Shown: positions 1 to 7,063 of the stretch, in pieces
How the letters are laid out: each line of letters opens with the position of its first letter
Position numbering within the stretch: position 1 is the first letter of the stretch
Source: CALMEC01 sp964393105
Lineage (GTDB): Bacteria > Actinomycetota > Thermoleophilia > Miltoncostaeales > Miltoncostaeaceae
Length of the DNA: 14,956 nt
Assembly: GCA_964393105.1 (NCBI GenBank)
Contig: CAYMSM010000037.1
Location: 1-14,956, forward strand
Direction: 5' to 3'
Position numbers and translations under genes: made by a program
Notes under the pieces: model-generated
What the model was told of the DNA's origin: nothing
Databases searched by the model: none
Seen by the model: the letters and a program-made list of their open reading frames with translations, nothing else

Positions 1-26
1 TCGGTCGATTCGTCGCTCATGTCCAT
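1..26 (-). CDS. Possible 5' end of a leftward gene (partial)
   Basis: On the minus strand an ATG at 26-24 opens a frame, M-D-M-S-D-E-S-T, that runs off the window after eight complete codons. A GAGAGG sequence lies about 5 nt upstream of the ATG, which is a plausible Shine-Dalgarno, and a second in-frame ATG is at 20-18. The product cannot be named from so few residues. The call rests only on the start-site context and could be chance. Confidence 0.3.
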
Positions 27-210
27 GCGTCCTCTCGTGGCAATGGTCGGCCGACCAGGCCGGCGCAGTCTGCAGAATCGCAGACGGACGGGCGGGTTGG
101 CGGGAGTGTGGGCGGTTACCTGCCGTCGCGTCCCTCCTGACGAGACCGTCAACTCGGCGGCGACGCGTCGATTGGGCGTCGCTGGGGTCACTCATGCCCA
201 TGAGCGCGTG

Positions 211-246
211 GTGACCGGACCTGGAGAGTTCTGTAGCGTCGATGAG
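211..246 (+). promoter_or_regulatory. Candidate leaderless promoter of the reductase remnant
   Basis: GTGACC at 211-216 (four of six matches to TTGACA), a 17-nt spacer and TAGCGT at 234-239 form a sigma-70-like pair. The -10 box ends 7 nt before the ATG at 247, so transcription would begin at or next to the start codon and leave no room for a ribosome-binding site. The same TAnnnT-N7-start spacing recurs at 14359 and 14360. Confidence 0.4.
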
Positions 247-763
247 ATGCGGCAACGACGGTTGGGAGCACGTGGACCGCACGTCGGGGCGGTGGGCTTC
301 GGGGCGATGCCGCTGTCCGGTGTCTACGGCGAGGCCGACGATCGCGAATCGATCGCGACGATTCACGAGGCGATTGATCTGGGTGTCACGCTTCTCGACA
401 CAGCGGATGTCTACGGCAAGGGCCACAACGATCGGCTGGTGGGTCGGGCGCTCCAGGAGGATCATTCCGCGCTTTACCGGCGGGCGGCTCGAGCGCAACC
501 TGGAGCTGGCGGCTCGGCTTCGCCGGATCGCAACCGCTCGCGGCGTGCGGCCGGCCGAGATCGCCCTTGCATGGGTACTCGCACAGGGCGAGCAGATCAT
601 CCCGATTCCGGGAACTCGAAGCCCGAAGCACCTGCGCACCAACGCGACCGCCGCCGACATCGACCTGAACGACCACGAGCTCCGGCAGCTCGAGGAGATC
701 GCACGGACCGAAACCGCCGGCGAGCGCTACCCGCCGTCGCTAATGAGGCTCGTTGACGGGTGA
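247..763 (+). pseudogene. Aldo/keto reductase, internally deleted and frameshifted
   Basis: Aldo/keto reductases are NADPH-dependent TIM-barrel oxidoreductases of about 320 residues. From the ATG at 247 the first ~70 residues match the N-terminus: the beta-hairpin and first barrel strands, then DTADVYG with the catalytic Asp51 and Tyr56, then NDRLVGRAL. At about 455-466 the reading frame changes. A different frame from 464 to the TGA at 761-763 encodes a clean family C-terminus: IPRF, LERNLEL, IALAWVLAQG, the cofactor-phosphate segment IPIPGT and the terminal AGERYP...MRLV. Roughly 150 middle residues are missing, including the catalytic Lys and His. The remnant is therefore almost certainly inactive, unless the sequence itself has an assembly error here. 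No inserted element is visible at the junction. Confidence 0.85.
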
Positions 764-870
764 CCGAGCAGGAGCCGGCGATCGCTGACCGAATTTCGTG
801 GCAGTCGCCGCACATGAATGGGCGAGCTGTTCACGGCCACTGATGGCCCACACGAAGGGAATCACGCGAG

Positions 871-1332
871 ATGTCGTTGTACGAGTTCCTTGTCTTCGTT
901 CACGTGCTGATGGCTGTGGCGTGGGTCGGGGGTGGCATCGCGATCGAGGTGCTGGCCATGCGGGCGACGCGTGCCAACGACCCCGTGCGGATGGCAGGAC
1001 TCACCGCGGATGCCGAGTGGATGGGCCTGCGCGTGTTCATGCCGGCGTCGATTCTGCTCTTGGCCTTTGGAATTTGGGCGGGAGTCGAGGGAAACTGGGA
1101 CTTCGGCGCCGCGTGGATCTCGATCGGTTTCGCGGCCTTCTTGTTCTCGTTCTTCCTGGGCATGGCGTTCCTTGGCCCGGAGTCCGGGCGGATCAAGACC
1201 CTGGTTCAGGAACGCGGCCTCGACGACCCCGAGGTGTCGCGGCGCACCGGCCGCATCCTGCTGTTGAGCCGCATCGAACTGGTGGTCCTGATCGTCGCGA
1301 TCTGGGCCATGGTGACCAAACCCGGGGTCTGA
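871..1332 (+). CDS. DUF2269-type four-helix membrane protein
   Basis: This 153-residue protein is almost wholly membrane-embedded, with hydrophobic helices at about residues 4-27, 54-74, 80-103 and 130-149. The first helix contains FVHVLMAVAWVGGG, a His-bearing and Gly-rich pattern typical of the DUF2269 family of predicted integral membrane proteins. The family's function is not established. A conserved intramembrane His invites thoughts of haem or metal handling, but nothing here proves it. The ATG at 871 follows GAAGGGA by about 11 nt. It converges on purA with only 3 bp between the stop codons, so neither gene has its own terminator in the gap. The call is firm for a membrane protein and moderate for the family name. 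Confidence 0.8.
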   Translation: MSLYEFLVFVHVLMAVAWVGGGIAIEVLAMRATRANDPVRMAGLTADAEWMGLRVFMPASILLLAFGIWAGVEGNWDFGAAWISIGFAAFLFSFFLGMAFLGPESGRIKTLVQERGLDDPEVSRRTGRILLLSRIELVVLIVAIWAMVTKPGV

Positions 1333-1335
1333 ACG

Positions 1336-2619
1336 TCAGATCCCGACGTAGTCGATCACCTGATGCCGGCCCTGGCCGGTGCCGATGAGGGTGATCGGGA
1401 CACCAAGGGCCTGCTGGATGCGCGCGACATAAGCCCTGGCGTCCGATGGCAGGTCTGCCAGCTCGGTCACGGCCGTGATGTCCTCGTCCCACCCGGGGAC
1501 CTCGTCGTAGACGGGTCGGCATGAGTGGAACACCGTCTGGTTGTCGGGAAGCTCGCCGAGTCGTTGACCCTCGCGGGTCTCGTACGCGACGCAGATCTTG
1601 AGCGTCTTGAGCCCCGACAGCACGTCGAGCTTGGTCAGCGCGATCTCGGTGATGCCCGAGGTCCGCACCGCGTAGCGCAGCGCTACCAGGTCGAGCCAGC
1701 CGCAGCGGCGCTGGCGTCCGGTCGTCGTGCCGAACTCATTGCCCTGCTCCAGCATGTGCCGACCGGCGGCGTCATCGAGCTCCGTCGGGAACGGACCCTC
1801 GCCGACACGGGTGACGTAGGCCTTGGCGACGCCCAGGACCCCGTCGATGCGCGTGGGGCCGACGCCCGCGCCGGTGCATGCAGCGCCTGCGACCGGGTTG
1901 GAGGACGTCACGAACGGATAGGTGCCGTGGTCGATGTCGAGCATCGTTCCCTGCGCGCCCTCGAACAGCACGCGCTTGCCGGCGTCAAGCGCCCGGTTGA
2001 CGAGCAGGCCGGTGTCGGTGATGAACGGCCGCAGCCGTTCGGCGTGGTGCAGGACCTCGTCGGCAACCGTGGCCGGGTCGAGCGGCGCCATCTCGTAGAG
2101 CTTCTGCAGCACCTCGTTCTTCTGCTCGAGGGCGATGCGGAGCTTGCGGACGAGGATCCCCGGGTCGAGCAGGTCCTGCGCGCGGATGCCCAGGCGCGCA
2201 GCCTTGTCCTGATAGCAGGGGCCGATGCCCCGGCGCGTCGTGCCGATCGAGAACCGTCCCAACCGCATCTCAGCCGCACCGTCGAGTAGCACGTGGTACG
2301 GCATGATCAGGTGCGCGGCGCTCGACACGCGAAGGCCCTCGACCGAGATCCCGCGGCCTTCGAGGGCGTCCAGCTCGCCACAGAGCACCCCTGGGTCCAC
2401 AACGGTGCCGTTGCCGATGATGCAGAGCTTGCCCGGGTAGAGGATCCCCGATGGGATCAGGTGCAGCTTGAACGTCTCGCCGTCTCGCACGATCGTGTGC
2501 CCTGCGTTGTTGCCGCCCTGGAAGCGCACGACCACGTCGCTGCGCTCGGCGAGCAGGTCGACGACCTTGCCCTTTCCCTCATCCCCCCACTGGGCCCCGA
2601 CGATCACCGTCGCCGCCAC
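1336..2619 (-). CDS. purA: Adenylosuccinate synthase
   Basis: PurA joins IMP and aspartate, using GTP, to make adenylosuccinate, the first committed step from IMP to AMP, in the cytoplasm. The 427-residue length is normal. The GTP-binding loop GDEGKGK is at residues 12-18 with the catalytic Asp13. The catalytic His41 is in NNAGHT. IGTTRRGIGPCYQDKA and the IMP-binding TTTGRQRRCGW segment are present, and the C-terminal TKLDVLSG and IGTGQGR guanine-binding region is intact. Translation starts at GTG 2619-2617, one base after the dnaB stop codon, so it is probably translationally coupled as the last gene of the rpsF-ssb-rplI-dnaB-purA operon. No truncation or missing residue was seen. Confidence 0.98.
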   Translation of the reverse strand: MAATVIVGAQWGDEGKGKVVDLLAERSDVVVRFQGGNNAGHTIVRDGETFKLHLIPSGILYPGKLCIIGNGTVVDPGVLCGELDALEGRGISVEGLRVSSAAHLIMPYHVLLDGAAEMRLGRFSIGTTRRGIGPCYQDKAARLGIRAQDLLDPGILVRKLRIALEQKNEVLQKLYEMAPLDPATVADEVLHHAERLRPFITDTGLLVNRALDAGKRVLFEGAQGTMLDIDHGTYPFVTSSNPVAGAACTGAGVGPTRIDGVLGVAKAYVTRVGEGPFPTELDDAAGRHMLEQGNEFGTTTGRQRRCGWLDLVALRYAVRTSGITEIALTKLDVLSGLKTLKICVAYETREGQRLGELPDNQTVFHSCRPVYDEVPGWDEDITAVTELADLPSDARAYVARIQQALGVPITLIGTGQGRHQVIDYVGI

Positions 2620-2620
2620 G

Positions 2621-3967
2621 CTAGTGGTCCCGGCTTTCGGGGGCGAGGTTGCCGAACTTGGCGTACCGGTCCATGAACGCCAGCTTCACTCTGCCGGTGG
2701 GCCCGTTGCGGTGCTTGGCGATGTCGAGGTCGGTCAGGCCCTTCTCCTCGGAATCCTTGTTGTAGTACGAGTCGCGGTAGAGCATCAGCACGACGTCGGC
2801 GTCCTGTTCGATGGCGCCGGACTCGCGGAGATCCGACAACAGCGGGTGCTTGTCGGGACGTGAGTCGGGGGACCGGTTGAGCTGCGACACGCAGATGAGC
2901 GGCACGTCCAGGTCGCGGGCCATCAGCTTGAGTCCACGGGAGATCGCCGAGATCTCCTGGACCCGGTTCTCATCCCGTCGACCCCGGCCCGGAGCGCCCT
3001 CCATCAGCTGGATGTAGTCGACGATCACGAGGTCCAGGCCGAAGCGGCTCTTGAGGCGGCGCGCCTTGGTACGCATCTCGGCGACGGTGACCCCTTCGGA
3101 GTCGTCGATGAAGAGCTTGGCTTTGCCCAGCCGGTCGGCGGCCTGGCCGATACGTGGCCAGTCGTCCTGCGAGAGCCGTCCGGTGCGAAGGCGGCTGCCG
3201 TCCACCATGGCCACGGAGGACAACATGCGCCCCACGATCTCGTCGGCCGACATCTCGATGCTGAAGATCGCGACGGTCTTCCCGTCGTCGAGCGCGGCGT
3301 TGGTCGCCATGCCGAGCGCCAGCGCGGTCTTGCCCATGCTGGGCCGCGCGGCGACGACGACCAGGTTGGCGGGACGCAGCCCCCCGGTCATCTTGTCGAG
3401 CTCTGCAAACCCGGTCGCGAGGCCGGTGATCTCGACGCCGCGCTCCGACGCGGCGACAAGGCGGTCCAGGCTGCTGTCGACCAGGCGCTTGGCGTCGACG
3501 AAGTCGCCCCGGACGGATTCCTGTGAGAGCCCGTACACCAGGTCCTCGGCCCGCTGGACCATCTCGTCGGTCTCGCCGGTGCGGCCGGCGACGATACCTT
3601 CGATCTCCTGGCTGATGCGAAGCAAGCGCCGCTGGGTCGCCGTATCGTGGACGATCTCGCCGTAGGTGCGGTAGCTCGCCGCGATGTAGGGCGTCTCGAC
3701 CAGGTCGAGGACGGCGCCCTTGCCGCCTGCGGTCTCGATCGTCCCGGACTTGGTGAGCTGCTCGATGACCGTGAGCGGCTCGATCGGCTGTCCGGAGTGG
3801 AACAGATCGAGCATCGCCTGGAAGATCAGGCGGTGGTTCTCACGGTAGAAATCCTCGACGTCGACGATGCCGAGCGCCTCGGCGAAGTAGCCGGAGGCGT
3901 CCATGAGCGCACCCAGGAGGTGTTGCTCGGCTTCGAGGTTCTGGGGTGCGGGGACGCGCTCGGCCAT
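2621..3967 (-). CDS. dnaB: Replicative DNA helicase DnaB
   Basis: DnaB is the hexameric ATP-driven helicase that unwinds DNA at the replication fork and recruits primase. The N-terminal helical domain starts at PQNLEAEQHLLGAL (about residues 8-21). The RecA-like C-terminal domain carries Walker A ARPSMGKT (207-214), Walker B DLVIVDY (312-318), SQLNRS (361-366) and DLRESGAIEQDAD (379-391). At 448 residues it is the usual size for an intein-free bacterial DnaB. The ATG start lies 38 nt after the rplI stop, and the TAG stop is one base from the purA GTG, so it is an internal gene of the leftward operon. Confidence 0.98.
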   Translation of the reverse strand: MAERVPAPQNLEAEQHLLGALMDASGYFAEALGIVDVEDFYRENHRLIFQAMLDLFHSGQPIEPLTVIEQLTKSGTIETAGGKGAVLDLVETPYIAASYRTYGEIVHDTATQRRLLRISQEIEGIVAGRTGETDEMVQRAEDLVYGLSQESVRGDFVDAKRLVDSSLDRLVAASERGVEITGLATGFAELDKMTGGLRPANLVVVAARPSMGKTALALGMATNAALDDGKTVAIFSIEMSADEIVGRMLSSVAMVDGSRLRTGRLSQDDWPRIGQAADRLGKAKLFIDDSEGVTVAEMRTKARRLKSRFGLDLVIVDYIQLMEGAPGRGRRDENRVQEISAISRGLKLMARDLDVPLICVSQLNRSPDSRPDKHPLLSDLRESGAIEQDADVVLMLYRDSYYNKDSEEKGLTDLDIAKHRNGPTGRVKLAFMDRYAKFGNLAPESRDH

Positions 3968-4005
3968 GGCGCTGCCGCTGGATCGTTCCGGGGCGCGGGT
4001 TTCGC

Positions 4006-4467
4006 TCAGGATTCCCCGTCGAGCAGCGGGCTGACGATCGTCTTGACCTCGGCGACCACACCTGACACCACCTGGACGGGGATGGTGTAGGTGCCGGTCT
4101 GCCGGATCGGCGGGTCGATCGTGATGTCGTGCCGGTCGATGTCGATCTGACGGGCGCCGCGAATGGCGTCACTGATGTCTTGCGAGGTGATCGAGCCGAA
4201 CAGCCGTCCGTCGCCGCCCGCCTTGGCCTTGAGCGTCAGGATGGTCCGGTTGAGCAGATCCGCGATCTGCTCGGCCTCGGCGGCGCGCCTGGCGATCGCG
4301 GCACGGTCCGCCTCCATCCGTCGCTCCACCTCGGCGATGCGCGCGGCCGTGGCGAGCTCAGCGAGCTTGCGAGGCAGCAAGTAGTTGCGCAGGTAACCGC
4401 GGCTGACGTTGACGACGTTGCCGGCCTTGCCGAGCCCGTCGACCTCCTGAAGAAGAATCGCCTGCAT
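4006..4467 (-). CDS. rplI: 50S ribosomal protein L9
   Basis: L9 binds 23S rRNA at the base of the L1 stalk and helps keep frame and subunit architecture. The 153-residue protein has the canonical N-domain: MQAILLQEVDGLGKAG, then VNVSRGYLRNYLLPRKLA. A long charged Ala-rich connecting helix follows at about residues 41-75. The C-domain shows GRLFGSITSQDIS and ends with an acidic DGES. A GGAG lies 9-10 nt before the ATG. It follows ssb after only 17 nt. In many bacteria, including mycobacteria, rpsR sits in that position, and here it is absent. Confidence 0.97.
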   Translation of the reverse strand: MQAILLQEVDGLGKAGNVVNVSRGYLRNYLLPRKLAELATAARIAEVERRMEADRAAIARRAAEAEQIADLLNRTILTLKAKAGGDGRLFGSITSQDISDAIRGARQIDIDRHDITIDPPIRQTGTYTIPVQVVSGVVAEVKTIVSPLLDGES

Positions 4468-4484
4468 TCGTGGGGTCTCCGAGC

Positions 4485-4949
4485 CTAGAAGGGAATGTCG
4501 TCGTCGCCCGCCGGTGCTGCGGGGGTCATGTCGGTGGTGTCGACGGGCAGGTCACTTCCCGCGGGCGCGGACCAGCCGCCGCCTTCGCTGCCGGCGCTCC
4601 CTCCACCCCCCTCGCCACGGGAGTCGAGGAAGAAGATGTCGTTGGCGACGATCTCGGTGGACTGGCGCTTTGCACCGTCTTGGGCGGTCCACTCCCGCCA
4701 CGACAGGCGGCCGTCCACGCCGATGCGTCGCCCCTTGGCGAGGTAGTTGCTGGCGGTCTCGGCCTGGCGGCCGAACACCACAACGTCGAAGTAGTTCGAC
4801 TTGTCGCCCCACTGCCCGTCGTCGCCGCGCGAGCGGCTCGAGACCGCCACGCGCATGGAGCAGACGGCGTCGCCGCCTGCGGTGTGGCGAAGTTCAGGGT
4901 CGCGCGTCAGGCGCCCGACAAGGGTCACACGGTTCAGATCTGCTGGCAC
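4485..4949 (-). CDS. ssb: Single-stranded DNA-binding protein
   Basis: SSB coats single-stranded DNA during replication, recombination and repair and recruits partners through its C-terminal tail. The OB fold covers about residues 1-110: LNRVTLVGRLTRDPELR at the N-terminus, then YFDVVVFGRQAE and the GRLSWREW strand region. A Gly/Ser-rich disordered linker (about 111-145) leads to the acidic tip DDDIPF, the conserved partner-binding peptide. The length of 154 residues is normal. The start is GTG at 4949-4947 with AGAGGAG about 7 nt upstream, a good Shine-Dalgarno. It is the second gene of the operon, 22 nt after rpsF. Confidence 0.97.
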   Translation of the reverse strand: MPADLNRVTLVGRLTRDPELRHTAGGDAVCSMRVAVSSRSRGDDGQWGDKSNYFDVVVFGRQAETASNYLAKGRRIGVDGRLSWREWTAQDGAKRQSTEIVANDIFFLDSRGEGGGGSAGSEGGGWSAPAGSDLPVDTTDMTPAAPAGDDDIPF

Positions 4950-4971
4950 TGCTCGCTCCTCTCAGCGTTTG

Positions 4972-5397
4972 CTAACGGGATCGGCGGCGCTGAGGACGCG
5001 GTGCGCGCGGAAACGGGGATTCCCCGTCCGGCCGGTCGTCGGCCGGGGCCTGCGCACCTTTCTCGCGTTGGATCGCGGCTTGCGCGTTGGTCAGGCGAAT
5101 CGTCTGGGAGCGCAAGACAACGTCTTTGTTGATGGAGAGCACGCGCTCGATCTCGTCGAGCGCTGCGCCGGGGGCATCGCAGGTCATCACCATGTAGCGG
5201 CCGGTGGCCTGGCCACCCATCGGGAACGAGATGCGCCGCTCCCCCCAGTCGTCGAGGTGCGCCACCGTGCCGTCGGAGCCGACAACCAGCTGGCGGACAC
5301 GACCCACGATGTCGTCCTGGCGTTCGCCGCCGACTTCGGGATTGAGGATGAGCATGATCTCGTACGGGTTGATGCGAGGCCTCCAAAGTGTTTCCAT
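4972..5397 (-). CDS. rpsF: 30S ribosomal protein S6
   Basis: S6 sits on the platform of the small subunit as a heterodimer with S18. The ferredoxin-like core is clear: YEIMLILNPEV, then VAHLDDWGERRISFPM, then GRYMVMTC, then a helix ending in VLRSQTIRL. It is followed by a 30-40 residue basic/Pro tail not found in short S6 proteins. I chose the ATG at 5397 (141 residues). A TTG two codons upstream is also open. The family usually begins just before YEIML, and a perfect GGAGG (5384-5380) lies inside this reading frame 6 nt before an ATC codon at 5373, so the true start is uncertain. It is the first gene of the rpsF-ssb-rplI-dnaB-purA operon. Confidence 0.93.
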   Translation of the reverse strand: METLWRPRINPYEIMLILNPEVGGERQDDIVGRVRQLVVGSDGTVAHLDDWGERRISFPMGGQATGRYMVMTCDAPGAALDEIERVLSINKDVVLRSQTIRLTNAQAAIQREKGAQAPADDRPDGESPFPRAPRPQRRRSR

Positions 5398-5428
5398 CGA
5401 CAATCGGGCGGTGCCGTCCTGCGCGCAG

Positions 5429-5446
5429 ACACCGGTTTCCCGGTGT
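5429..5446 (-). promoter_or_regulatory. GAAA-capped hairpin in the rpsF leader
   Basis: On the minus strand ACACCGG, a GAAA tetraloop and CCGGTGT form a perfect 7-bp GNRA-capped hairpin between the predicted transcription start and rpsF. A leader hairpin before rpsF fits autogenous control by ribosomal proteins: an S6:S18-binding leader motif is known in many bacteria. I cannot show that this stem carries that motif's bulged CCG, so the regulatory role is inferred from position and stability. Confidence 0.45.
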
Positions 5447-5459
5447 GAGCAGGCGCGAC

Positions 5460-5487
5460 AATATACCAGCGAAGTGTCACGTGTCTC
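5460..5487 (-). promoter_or_regulatory. Candidate promoter of the rpsF operon
   Basis: Read on the minus strand, GAGACA (5487-5482), a 16-nt spacer and TATATT (5465-5460) form the best sigma-70-like pair upstream of rpsF. TATATT stands out in such GC-rich DNA. Transcription would begin near 5453 and give a leader of about 56 nt that contains the hairpin at 5429-5446. The -35 match is only four of six. Confidence 0.5.
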
Positions 5488-5541
5488 ACTCGGAATGTGC
5501 CAATCGAGACCGATTGTGTGTCATCTGTCGGCACACGGCTC

Positions 5542-5569
5542 TAGCATGGGTCGTGATCGCCGAAGGAGG
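5542..5569 (+). promoter_or_regulatory. -10 box and strong ribosome-binding site for the 5575 gene
   Basis: TAGCAT at 5542-5547 is a good actinobacterial -10, though no clear -35 precedes it. GAAGGAGG at 5562-5569 is a near-perfect Shine-Dalgarno ending 5 nt before the GTG at 5575, and it fixes that start. The 5398-5574 gap thus serves divergent transcription of the ribosomal operon and the phosphatase unit. Confidence 0.55.
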
Positions 5570-5574
5570 CCTCC

Positions 5575-5886
5575 GTGTTCAAGGGCATCGCCCGTTTTCT
5601 CGTCGCCACCGCAGCCGGCGCCGGCCTTGGCGCCGGGGCCGCGCTCGCCCGCCGGCATCTGCTCGGCGGCCCGGCGGATACGCCCGCGTCGTGGACCCCC
5701 GCGGTACCTGCGTCCGCTGCGCCGGTGGCCGTGACTCCCGACGTCTCCCAGCCGTCGCAGCGTCAGCCGAGCACCCCGCCGCTCGGGCCACCGCCGTCCT
5801 CGCCCACCGATGTCGCCGACCTGGACGTCGCGCGCAGCCGGCTTCGCCAGCGCGCCGCGGAGCTGCGCGCAGAGATGGAAGGGTGA
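5575..5886 (+). CDS. Small Pro-rich membrane-anchored protein, function unknown
   Basis: I do not recognise this 103-residue protein. It begins with one hydrophobic Ala/Gly-rich helix (about residues 5-25) followed by Arg-Arg, so it is probably an uncleaved N-terminal anchor or a signal sequence. A low-complexity Pro/Ser/Thr/Ala stretch (about 33-78) comes next. It ends in a charged amphipathic helix, DLDVARSRLRQRAAELRAEM, that could be a short coiled coil. The GTG start is secured by an excellent GAAGGAGG site. Its TGA overlaps the GTG of the downstream phosphatase (GTGA), which argues that both are made together. A role as partner or anchor of that phosphatase is only inference. Confidence 0.75.
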   Translation: MFKGIARFLVATAAGAGLGAGAALARRHLLGGPADTPASWTPAVPASAAPVAVTPDVSQPSQRQPSTPPLGPPPSSPTDVADLDVARSRLRQRAAELRAEMEG

Positions 5887-6731
5887 GCCGGGGCCGACTC
5901 GTCGTTCCACGCGGTGCGCTCATCGCCGGTGCGGCAGGGCTTTTCGCCGTCGCATGCGCCTCGCCGGGCGCCGCGGTGCGCTTTGCGGTCAAGGGTGACT
6001 GGGGCGACGGGTCCAAGAGTCAGATCGCCGTCACCAAGCGGATGTGCGTCGAGCATTCCAGGGCGCCGTTTGCGTTCACGCTGACGACCGGCGACAACTT
6101 CTACCCCTCCGGGACTGCGACGCCGGCGTCGTTTCAGCGGGCCGAGAAGTGCCTGATCGATCGCGGCATCCCGTACCGCGCCGCGTGGGGCAACCACGAC
6201 GTCGGCGGCTCGTCCACGCGCACGGCGCTTGCGACGCCCAGCCGCTGGTACACGTTCGTCTCGGGCCCGGTCCGGTTCATCGTGCTGGACGCCAACCAGC
6301 CGGGCAGCCGGCAGCAGCTGACGTTCCTGCAGCGGACCCTGACCGCCGAGACCGTCCGGCCGGTGATCGTCGCCTATCACCAGGGGACGCGGACCGCGGG
6401 CCTGCACCCGCCGCAACTCGAGCAGCAACGACGGTGGGAGCCCTTGTTCGTCATGCACAAGGTCCGGCTGGTGCTGCAGGGCCACAACCATCTGTACGAG
6501 CGGATCCGCTACAAGACCGTCACGTACGTCACGACGGGCGGCGGCGGCTATAGCGCGCTCTACCCGTGCCTGCGCAAGGTAGCCGGGCTTGTGATGTGCA
6601 AGCCGATCCATCACTTCCTGCTCGTCGAGGCCACGGCCGGCCGGTTTGGCGTCCGGGCGATCGGCGCCAATGGGGCAGTCATCGATCGGTTCCGGGTCAC
6701 GCTGACGGCGCCGGTGGCGCCCACGGGCTGA
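5883..6731 (+). CDS. Exported metallophosphatase, purple acid phosphatase type
   Basis: This is a calcineurin-fold phosphoesterase whose motif set matches purple (tartrate-resistant) acid phosphatases. Numbering from the GTG at 5883: GDWG (Asp39), GDNFY (Asp71, Tyr74), GNHD (Asn104, His105), the VIVAYH strand with His166, and GHNH (His201, His203). The Tyr in GDNFY is the ligand that gives such enzymes their Fe(III) charge-transfer colour. Residues 1-31 form a signal peptide: basic start, hydrophobic core ALIAGAAGLFAVA, small residues ASPGAA before the mature domain. The length of 282 residues is normal for the compact TRAP-like form. The start overlaps the preceding stop (GTGA), so it is coupled. 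The substrate, presumably a phosphomonoester outside the membrane, is not determinable here. Confidence 0.88.
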   Translation: MSRGRLVVPRGALIAGAAGLFAVACASPGAAVRFAVKGDWGDGSKSQIAVTKRMCVEHSRAPFAFTLTTGDNFYPSGTATPASFQRAEKCLIDRGIPYRAAWGNHDVGGSSTRTALATPSRWYTFVSGPVRFIVLDANQPGSRQQLTFLQRTLTAETVRPVIVAYHQGTRTAGLHPPQLEQQRRWEPLFVMHKVRLVLQGHNHLYERIRYKTVTYVTTGGGGYSALYPCLRKVAGLVMCKPIHHFLLVEATAGRFGVRAIGANGAVIDRFRVTLTAPVAPTG

Positions 6732-7063
6732 TATCGACGGATGTTCGTAAGGGGCGCTGTGGATGTTGCCGGGTCGAGTGCGGCGTGGGTCCGTGGGGGT
6801 GGTGGCCTCGGTCCTCGGCGCGGCACGTAGCCGGGGAGCGCGACCGGTGATCAGGCTGATGTGCGAGGGCTGGTTACCTCTTGACCATCGTGTCGGCGTT
6901 GACCGCTCTCTCCCGGAGCGGGCGCCGCCCGGTTGGTGGCTGCCCACAGAGCCCGTGCATCCCCGAGGAGGGCTGCGTCAGCAGGCACACCGACCTCCAG
7001 TCGTTTGCGCGAGCGCGATCACAATGCCACGACCACCCCGTCGCCGCTAACCTCCCGAAGCCT
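6732..7063. other. Intergenic region before selC, no supported gene
   Basis: These 332 bases hold no reading frame with convincing protein composition on either strand. Local structure includes a 6-bp stem CCGCTC/GAGCGG at 6903-6921 and a CTGC-GTCA-GCAG hairpin near 6983. TAACCT at 7048-7053 lies 10 nt before the tRNA and could be its -10, but no convincing -35 was found. A small RNA cannot be excluded. Confidence 0.5.

Noticed and set aside
5388..5882. N-terminal extension of the phosphatase frame from 5388
   Set aside because: The extra ~165 residues are Arg-rich and overlap the small gene at 5575 that has a perfect ribosome-binding site. The signal peptide begins naturally at the GTG at 5883.
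5941..5970. Possible lipobox before Cys25 of the phosphatase
   Set aside because: The residues before the Cys are A-V-A rather than the usual L-[AS]-[GA], and small residues further on (ASPGAA) suit ordinary signal peptidase cleavage better.
5763..6947. Long minus-strand open frame of 394 codons
   Set aside because: It is antisense to the phosphatase and its small partner, is dominated by Arg/Pro/Gly/Ala with no motif, and reflects the lack of stops opposite GC-rich codons.
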